DNA from: Pantoea agglomerans NBRC 102470 | GTDB taxonomy: Bacteria; Pseudomonadota; Gammaproteobacteria; Enterobacterales; Enterobacteriaceae | Length of the DNA: 64,000 bases | Direction: 5' to 3' | NCBI RefSeq assembly: GCF_001598475.1 | Contig: NZ_BCZA01000002.1 | Location: forward strand, 62,001-126,000 | Notes under the pieces: generated by a model | Seen by the model: only the letters and a program-made list of their open reading frames with translations | Database searches by the model: none | What the model was told of the DNA's origin: nothing | Shown: positions 59,222 to 64,000 of the stretch, in pieces | How the letters are laid out: each line of letters begins with the position of its first letter | Numbering within the stretch: the stretch's first letter is position 1 | Program-made: the position numbers and the translations under genes

Positions 59222-60757
59222 ATGACGACAATCTTTGACGAAGCCATCAGAGACAGCAAACGACTCAATGACGGACCAGACTGGACATTCGAACTGCTTG
59301 ATGTCTACTTAGCCGAGATCGACCGGGTGGCTAAACTCTACCGGCTTGATACCTACCCGCACCAAATCGAAGTGATTACCTCTGAACAGATGATGGATGC
59401 CTACTCCAGCGTCGGCATGCCAATCAACTATTCACACTGGTCATTCGGCAAAAAGTTTATCGAGACTGAACAGCGTTATAAGCATGGTCAGCAGGGTCTG
59501 GCCTATGAGATTGTCATCAACTCTAATCCCTGCATCGCCTACCTGATGGAAGAGAACACCATGACCATGCAGGCGCTGGTGATGGCGCATGCCTGCTATG
59601 GCCACAACTCTTTCTTTAAAAATAACTATCTGTTCCGCAGCTGGACGGATGCCGGGTCGATTGTCGATTACCTGTTATTTGCCAAAAACTATATCAGTGA
59701 CTGCGAAGAGCGCTATGGCGTCGAAGAGGTAGAGCGCTTGCTCGACTCCTGCCATGCCTTAATGAATTATGGCGTCGATCGCTATAAGCGCCCGCAGAAG
59801 ATCTCTCTGCAGGAGGAGAAGGCGCGGCAGAAAAGCCGTGAAGAGTATCTGCAAAGTCAGGTGAACACGCTTTGGCGAACGCTGCCACGGCGTGAGAAAG
59901 AGGCCGTGACCTTTGAAGCCGCGCGCTACCCCTCTGAGCCGCAGGAAAACCTGCTCTATTTTATGGAGAAAAACGCCCCGCTGCTGGAGTCATGGCAGCG
60001 TGAGATCCTGCGCATTGTGCGCAAGGTGAGCCAGTATTTCTATCCGCAGAAACAGACCCAGGTAATGAATGAAGGCTGGGCGACATTCTGGCACTACACC
60101 ATCCTCAATCACCTCTATGATGAAGGCAAAGTGTCGGAACGCTTTATGATGGAGTTCCTGCACAGCCACACCAACGTCGTGTTTCAGCCGCCCTATAACA
60201 GTCAGTGGTATAACGGCATCAACCCCTATGCTTTAGGGTTCGCGATGATGCAGGATATCAAGCGTATCTGTCAGTCGCCGACCGAAGAGGATCGCTACTG
60301 GTTCCCGGATATCGCCGGTTCCGACTGGCTGGAAACCCTGCATTTTGCGATGCGCGAGTTCAAGGATGAGAGTTTTATCAGCCAGTTCCTGTCGCCGAAA
60401 GTCATGCGCGATTTCCGTCTGTTTACCGTATTGGATGATGACCGCAACAACTATCTCGAAATCGCCGCGATCCACGATGAGGCGGGCTACCGGGCAATTC
60501 GCCAGCAGCTCTCCGCGCAGTATAACCTGAGTAATCTCGAACCGAATATTCAGGTCTATAACGTCGATCTGCGCGGTGACCGTTCCCTGACCCTGCGTTA
60601 TGTGCCGCAGAGCCGCACGCCGCTGGATAAGAGCCGTCGCGAGGTGCTGAAGCATGTGCATCGTCTGTGGGGATTTGATGTGATTCTGGAACAGCAGAAC
60701 GAGGATGGCAGCGTAGAGCTGCTGGATCGTAATCCACCACGCGGTTCATCACTCTGA
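59222..60757 (+). CDS. ycgB: SpoVR-family protein YcgB
   Basis: A 511-aa cytoplasmic protein of the SpoVR family, matching E. coli YcgB (510 aa). Conserved sites are DRVAKLYRLDTYPHQIEVIT near 34, AHACYGHNSFFKNNYLFRSW near 125, and the core NEGWATFWHYTILNHLYDEG near 284, with an HxxH-like pattern. In Bacillus, SpoVR affects the spore cortex; in enterobacteria it is a sigma-S gene functionally linked with yeaG and yeaH, both present in this window. Function remains unclear. Confidence 0.95.
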   Translation: MTTIFDEAIRDSKRLNDGPDWTFELLDVYLAEIDRVAKLYRLDTYPHQIEVITSEQMMDAYSSVGMPINYSHWSFGKKFIETEQRYKHGQQGLAYEIVINSNPCIAYLMEENTMTMQALVMAHACYGHNSFFKNNYLFRSWTDAGSIVDYLLFAKNYISDCEERYGVEEVERLLDSCHALMNYGVDRYKRPQKISLQEEKARQKSREEYLQSQVNTLWRTLPRREKEAVTFEAARYPSEPQENLLYFMEKNAPLLESWQREILRIVRKVSQYFYPQKQTQVMNEGWATFWHYTILNHLYDEGKVSERFMMEFLHSHTNVVFQPPYNSQWYNGINPYALGFAMMQDIKRICQSPTEEDRYWFPDIAGSDWLETLHFAMREFKDESFISQFLSPKVMRDFRLFTVLDDDRNNYLEIAAIHDEAGYRAIRQQLSAQYNLSNLEPNIQVYNVDLRGDRSLTLRYVPQSRTPLDKSRREVLKHVHRLWGFDVILEQQNEDGSVELLDRNPPRGSSL

Positions 60758-60770
60758 TGGGATAAAAACA

Positions 60771-60797
60771 AAAAACCGGACGCGATGTCCGGTTTTT
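60771..60797. terminator. Bidirectional terminator between ycgB and fadR
   Basis: An 11-bp stem, AAAAACCGGAC (60771-60781) with GTCCGGTTTTT (60787-60797), has the loop GCGAT. It serves both convergent genes. Confidence 0.9.
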
Positions 60798-60799
60798 TT

Positions 60800-61519
60800 T
60801 CAACGCTTACTGCCGAGATCGTCAGGCAGATTTTTCTGCATACTGTGCCAGATTTCACCGCTGCGGCGGCCGTAGTTGCGCACCACGTCCACAATCTCAT
60901 CCTGTCCGGGCTCTTTGTCGCACAGTTCCAGCAGTTTGAGATAGAAATCGCGAGCGACCTGACGGGCTTCCGGATTAGAGAAATAGTGGCGGCCAACGCG
61001 GGTATAGAGGCCTTTCAGGCCATTCAGAATCAGACCGTAAATCGGGTTACCTGACGCAAACGCCAGACCACGGAACACCCGGTAGTCAAGCTCGGTATAG
61101 GCATCAGCCTGATCGGCAGCCGCACTGACCGTTTCCAGCACTTCGCGCGCTTTGTCCGGATGATGGCGCAGCGCACGGCTGATAAAGATCGATGAAATGT
61201 TGCTGCGTACCGACAGCAGGTTGTCGATCAGCACCGGAACGCTGTCGTGATCGAGACGGGCCAGCGTTTCCAGAATATTCAGGCCGGACGTCTCCCAGAA
61301 ATCGTTCACCCGCGTCGGTTTACCGTGCTGAATAGTCAGCCAGCCATCGCGCGCCAGGCGCTGCAGCACTTCACGCAAGGTGGTGCGCGTCACCCCAATC
61401 AATTCAGAAAGCTCACGCTCAGCAGGAAGAATCGACCCTGGCGGAAAGCGACTGTTCCAGATGCTTTCAATAATATACTCTTCAGCAAATCCCGCTGGAC
61501 TCTGAGCCTTTATAACCAT
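60800..61519 (-). CDS. fadR: Fatty acid metabolism regulator FadR
   Basis: A 239-aa GntR-family repressor/activator, equal in size to E. coli FadR. The N-terminal winged helix contains [20 protein letters not shown] near 22 and [20 protein letters not shown] near 42, followed by [19 protein letters not shown]. The C-terminal helical domain binds long-chain acyl-CoA. It represses beta-oxidation genes and activates fabA/fabB. In E. coli it is divergent from nhaB; here nhaB is absent and dsbB is the next gene. Confidence 0.96.
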   Translation of the reverse strand: MVIKAQSPAGFAEEYIIESIWNSRFPPGSILPAERELSELIGVTRTTLREVLQRLARDGWLTIQHGKPTRVNDFWETSGLNILETLARLDHDSVPVLIDNLLSVRSNISSIFISRALRHHPDKAREVLETVSAAADQADAYTELDYRVFRGLAFASGNPIYGLILNGLKGLYTRVGRHYFSNPEARQVARDFYLKLLELCDKEPGQDEIVDVVRNYGRRSGEIWHSMQKNLPDDLGSKR

Positions 61520-62002
61520 AGCAATGTGTTCTCGTTGCTTTTCTAATCATGATGGGCACTCATCATACCAGACGCCCTATAGCGGATATAGCCTGCGTAA
61601 CCATTAAAACCGGGCGCAGGCGCATATTTCAGCATGGCTGACCGCAGTATCAGCGGCTTCAGGATCACGGGCGGGCTGAACGACTTTCTGCGCTGAAATG
61701 GCGCGTGCCACAGCACCGCGGAGTGTCAGCGTACAGCCGCCCTGAAAGCGCTGAACGCTGGCAGCATATAACCCGCGCCTGCCGTTTCGCCTCCTGCCGC
61801 ATGCGATCACCTCTGTCGCCACTGCGGCTCTCCCCGCTCTTCACTGACCGGCGTTCTGCCGATAAGGTCTGGCTTATCCTCATTTAACCTGCTCTGGATC
61901 AGAATCAGGTCATGTTTGCACACGATTTTTCCCTGTCCCTGGCTGGTTTGCAAACGCTTTTGGTTTACACTGCGTGGCATTAACGTTTACAGGGAATGCA
62001 AT
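61520..62002. other. fadR-dsbB intergenic region; expected nhaB not present
   Basis: This 483-base gap contains the fadR and dsbB promoters and no gene I can support. The place is held by nhaB, a 1.5-kb gene, in E. coli. The small frames here give no Na+/H+ antiporter-like residues. The middle (61620-61860) is GC-rich with mixed short repeats such as GCCTGCCGTTTCGCCTCCTG, with no recognised pattern. Confidence 0.5.
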
Positions 62003-62533
62003 ATGTTGCGATATCTGAATCAATGCTCACGTGGTCGCGGAGCCTGGTTACTACTGGCACTGACTGCACTTGCACTGGAATTAACAGCTCTCTTTTTTCA
62101 GCACGTAATGGGCCTGAAGCCCTGCGTGATGTGTATTTATGAGCGCAATGCGCTGTTTGGTGTGCTGGGCGCGGGTCTGGTTGGTGCGATTGCGCCAAAA
62201 TCGCCGTTGCGTCTGGCGGCGCTGGCGTTGTGGATCTACAGTGCCTGGGAAGGTCTGCGTCTCTCTTATGAACATACCATGATTCAGCTGCACCCTAACC
62301 CCTTCACCACCTGTGATTTTGCTGCCCGCTTCCCCAGCGGCTTACCGCTGGATAAGTGGCTGCCGTCGGTGTTTCTTGCCAGCGGTGACTGTGCAGAACG
62401 CAGCTGGACTTTCCTGACGCTCAGCATGCCGCAGTGGATGATTGTGGTGTTCGCCGGTTATCTGCTGGTCGCGGCGCTGGTGCTGATAGCCCAGCCGCTG
62501 AAACCTAAACGCCGCGATCTCTTTGGTCGCTGA
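62003..62533 (+). CDS. dsbB: Disulfide bond formation protein DsbB
   Basis: A 176-aa four-helix inner-membrane protein, equal in length to E. coli DsbB. It passes electrons from DsbA to quinone. The first active pair is in [20 protein letters not shown] near 39 (CVMC). The second pair lies in the periplasmic loop as [18 protein letters not shown] near 104 and [11 protein letters not shown] near 130. The start ATG at 62003 gives the family's [15 protein letters not shown]; the open frame upstream is not conserved. It is followed four bases later by the 604-bp inverted element. Confidence 0.95.
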   Translation: MLRYLNQCSRGRGAWLLLALTALALELTALFFQHVMGLKPCVMCIYERNALFGVLGAGLVGAIAPKSPLRLAALALWIYSAWEGLRLSYEHTMIQLHPNPFTTCDFAARFPSGLPLDKWLPSVFLASGDCAERSWTFLTLSMPQWMIVVFAGYLLVAALVLIAQPLKPKRRDLFGR

Positions 62534-62537
62534 GATC

Positions 62538-62575
62538 AAAAAAGGCTGCCACTGGCATAATGCTGGTCAGTTAAG
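62538..62575 (+). repeat. Left terminal inverted repeat of the 604-bp element
   Basis: A 38-base sequence of which the reverse complement occurs at 63104-63141 with one mismatch (C versus G at the centre of GCCACTGGC). It starts four bases after the dsbB stop. Confidence 0.85.
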
Positions 62576-62590
62576 ATTAGAGTTGTAAAG

Positions 62591-62621
62591 GCTGTCACGG
62601 TCAGACGTGGCAGCTTTTTTT
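62591..62621 (+). terminator. Terminator-like hairpin inside the left end of the element
   Basis: GCTGTCACG (62591-62599) pairs with CGTGGCAGC (62606-62614) with one G-U pair and a six-base loop, then seven T follow. It would stop dsbB transcription and has no counterpart in the right half. Confidence 0.75.
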
Positions 62622-62726
62622 CCGGGCGAGCTAGCCGCAGTGCGGGCCAGCGCACCTCTGCTGCTGCCGGGCCGTCCTCGCGCCGCTCACGCGGTACCTT
62701 CGGCTTTGACGGCGCGCCGACGAACC

Positions 62727-62784
62727 GTTCGGGGATCGGCCCTCCCTGGCCGGCCCCGAACTGTCCACGCTTCCCGGCGTGGAC
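62727..62784 (+). repeat. Paired hairpins of the left half
   Basis: GTTCGGGG with CCCCGAAC (62727-62734, 62754-62761) encloses CGGCC with GGCCG. A second hairpin, GTCCACGC with GCGTGGAC (62763-62770, 62777-62784), follows directly. The right half has the same order of hairpins with other base pairs. Confidence 0.65.
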
Positions 62785-62956
62785 TTCTGGCCCACCGTCA
62801 CGCCTCAGCGCTGCGGATAGCCCTTTCAGCAGCAGAGGCGCTCAGGCCTCCACTCTCGTGCCCTTTTTAACCATTCACACTGAAGTTTCAGAGCAGGCCG
62901 GTGCCGGGCAGGAGCAGGCAATCCGCAGCGCTGAACAGAATGAGTCTGCCAGGAGA

Positions 62957-63006
62957 GCCCGCAGGACGCGGGCGAAAGGCGGGGCGGCACAGGATGTGCC
63001 ATCCCC
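62957..63006 (-). repeat. Paired hairpins of the right half
   Basis: GGGG with CCCC (62981-62984, 63003-63006) encloses GGCACA with TGTGCC (62986-62991, 62995-63000). Beside it GCCCGC pairs with GCGGGC (62957-62962, 62968-62973). Read on the minus strand, the order and spacing match the left half. Confidence 0.65.
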
Positions 63007-63103
63007 GGCGGTCCGTCAGGCAGAGGAATGAAGTGAAGGAACCGCGAAGCGGCGCGAGGACCGCCAGCCCCTGCCCGGGACCAGACTGCGTTATCACCTG
63101 TCG

Positions 63104-63141
63104 CTTAACTGACCAGCATTATGCCACTGGCAGCCTTTTTT
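63104..63141 (-). repeat. Right terminal inverted repeat of the 604-bp element
   Basis: Reverse complement of 62538-62575 with one mismatch. It ends 24 bases before the ycgN stop codon. Confidence 0.85.
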
Positions 63142-63165
63142 CTGTTCCGATTGATAGCGCGGCAC

Positions 63166-63612
63166 TCAGCCGTTGCGATCGGGGCGATCAATGATGTGAT
63201 CTTCCCAGTCCCGCACTTCACTCTCACGCACCGCAATATACCGCACCGAAATACGCTGCGCATGCATCGCTGTTTTCGAACCGGCCCGCAGCGGATGCCA
63301 TACGGGTAAATCTTTGCCCTCACCCAGCAGCCGGTAGGCGCAGGTGCGCGGCAGCCAGTTGAAGGTCGTCAGATTTTCGCGCGTTAACTTGATGCAATCC
63401 TCTTCAAGCTCGAAGCGGCGCTCATAGTTGCGGCACTGGCAGGTTTTAATATTGAGCTGATCACAGGCGACATTGGTGAAGTAGATCTCATCGGTGTCGG
63501 CGTCCTGCAATTTGTTCAGGCAACACTGTCCACAACCATCACACAAGGATTCCCATTCCTCATCGCTCATTTGTGCCAGGCGTTTTTGTTGCCAGAAAGG
63601 GGTGTCAGTCAT
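63166..63612 (-). CDS. ycgN: UPF0260 cysteine-cluster protein YcgN
   Basis: A 148-aa cytoplasmic protein of UPF0260. The cysteine cluster is [20 protein letters not shown] near 22-41, then [20 protein letters not shown] near 48-67, and [12 protein letters not shown], with [20 protein letters not shown] near 86. The pattern suggests metal binding; function is unknown. It belongs to the same broad group as the YkgJ-like protein at 6.5 kb. ycgM lies just upstream on the same strand, as in E. coli. Confidence 0.94.
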   Translation of the reverse strand: MTDTPFWQQKRLAQMSDEEWESLCDGCGQCCLNKLQDADTDEIYFTNVACDQLNIKTCQCRNYERRFELEEDCIKLTRENLTTFNWLPRTCAYRLLGEGKDLPVWHPLRAGSKTAMHAQRISVRYIAVRESEVRDWEDHIIDRPDRNG

Positions 63613-63677
63613 GATGATTTGTCCGGATTGTGCCTAAACCGCACCTTATAAAGCCTATGCGGCGGTGATGCAAGTTT

Positions 63678-64000
63678 TTAGAGTACGCGCGTGCTGATGC
63701 CGTGACCCGCCAGTGAAACTTCCAGCTGATCACCCGAGCGCATCGGGCCTACCCCTTCTGGCGTACCGGTCAGAATCACATCGCCTGCACGCAGCGTAAA
63801 GTAGTGGCTCATATGGGCAATCAGCGGCAGGATTTTATGAATCATGTCTTCGGTATTGCCGTGCTGACGCACTTCACCGTTCACCAGCAATTTAAGCTCG
63901 ACGTTCTGTGGATCGCCACTGAATTCCGTCACCGGGATAAAACCGGAGACAGGACAGGCGTTATCAAAGCCTTTGGATTTTTCCCACGGCTGGCCCGCTT
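63678..64000 (-). CDS. ycgM: Fumarylacetoacetate hydrolase family protein YcgM, C-terminal part
   Basis: The minus-strand frame runs off the right edge, so only the last 107 or so residues are visible. They contain GQPWEKSKGFDNACPVSGFI, ELKLLVNGEVRQHGNTEDMI and TLRAGDVILTGTPEGVGPMR, the metal-binding and substrate region of the FAH fold, and match E. coli YcgM. Such enzymes hydrolyse acylpyruvates or decarboxylate oxaloacetate. The reading frame continues in the window past the ATG at 63932, which is internal. Confidence 0.92.
   Translation of the reverse strand, partial: AGQPWEKSKGFDNACPVSGFIPVTEFSGDPQNVELKLLVNGEVRQHGNTEDMIHKILPLIAHMSHYFTLRAGDVILTGTPEGVGPMRSGDQLEVSLAGHGISTRVL

Larger units (their letters stand above)
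62538..63141. mobile_element. 604-bp gene-free element with 38-bp terminal inverted repeats; two diverged inverted copies of a structured unit
   Basis: The ends are inverted copies of a 38-base sequence beginning AAAAAAGGCTGCCA (62538-62575 and 63104-63141), matching at 37 of 38 bases. Inner blocks pair in nested order: 62674-62701 with 63035-63061 (GTCCTCGCGCCGCT and beyond), and 62805-62818 with 62921-62934 (TCAGCGCTGCGGAT). Between these, each half carries local hairpins at the same places but with different base pairs. No transposase or convincing frame is present, and I see no target-site duplication. It lies between dsbB and ycgN, where E. coli has other genes. It may be a non-autonomous mobile repeat or a structured RNA pair; the class is my inference. 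Confidence 0.6.

Noticed and set aside
61520..62002. Degraded nhaB pseudogene
   Set aside because: None of the frames gives membrane-helix or antiporter-like text, so I cannot support a remnant.
62530..63150. Classic insertion sequence between dsbB and ycgN
   Set aside because: Despite near-perfect terminal inverted repeats there is no transposase frame, and the flanks (GAGATC and CTGTTC) show no direct target duplication.

Overview
The window is chromosomal DNA from a gamma-proteobacterium of the Enterobacterales, most likely Erwiniaceae and probably Pantoea or a close relative. Almost every protein can be matched to an Escherichia coli K-12 counterpart, in long blocks of conserved order. 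Differences from E. coli fit Erwiniaceae: trpG and trpD are separate genes while trpC-trpF is fused, a UDP-glucuronate epimerase gene and ugd sit between hns and galU, and selD, gdhA, nhaB, umuDC and kch are missing from their usual places. I assigned genes by recognising protein sequences from memory; no database search was run.

Layout. 1-5.1 kb: the trp operon from the 3' end of trpE through trpG, trpD, trpCF, trpB and trpA, closed by a perfect hairpin terminator. 5.2-13.7 kb: envelope and small conserved genes (BON lipoprotein, ompW, a YkgJ-like protein, yciC, yciB, yciA, tonB, yciI, a 61-aa membrane protein, ycgZ, an unknown 115-aa protein, yciY, clsA, yciU). 13.7-22.3 kb: the oligopeptide permease operon oppABCDF with two tandem oppA genes, then ychE. 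22.8-34.0 kb: adhE, tdk, hns, the UDP-glucuronate epimerase gene, ugd, galU, rssB, rssA, ychJ, purU. 34.1-34.8 kb: two tRNA-Tyr genes with a stringent-type promoter, followed by tandem 169-bp repeats that each end in a copy of the tRNA 3' end.

34.9-50.9 kb corresponds to another E. coli map region (xthA, ynjH, topB, ydjA, sppA, ansA, pncA, yeaC, msrB, gapA, yeaD, yeaE, mipA, yeaG, yeaH). 51.1-64 kb returns to the first map region in reverse (nhaP2, dadX, dadA, ycgB, fadR, dsbB, ycgN, ycgM). Three genes are inserted between nhaP2 and dadX: an unknown 77-aa protein, an orphan WbaP-type sugar-phosphate transferase and a Bcr/CflA-type efflux pump.

How the genes work together. trp makes tryptophan from chorismate. 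Opp imports peptides. galU, ugd and the epimerase form a three-gene run that turns glucose-1-phosphate into UDP-glucuronate and UDP-galacturonate, precursors for capsule or LPS; the orphan sugar transferase may use related pools. rssA-rssB and hns are global regulators. dadA-dadX catabolise alanine, and yeaG-yeaH is a stress and nitrogen-starvation kinase operon behind a textbook sigma-54 promoter. Perfect FNR boxes precede ompW and adhE.

The least ordinary stretch is 62538-63141. It is a 604-bp gene-free block with 38-bp terminal inverted repeats (37/38 matching). Its two halves look like diverged inverted copies of one structured element, with local hairpins kept in place by different base pairs. 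It is the best candidate here for an undescribed mobile or structured-RNA element.
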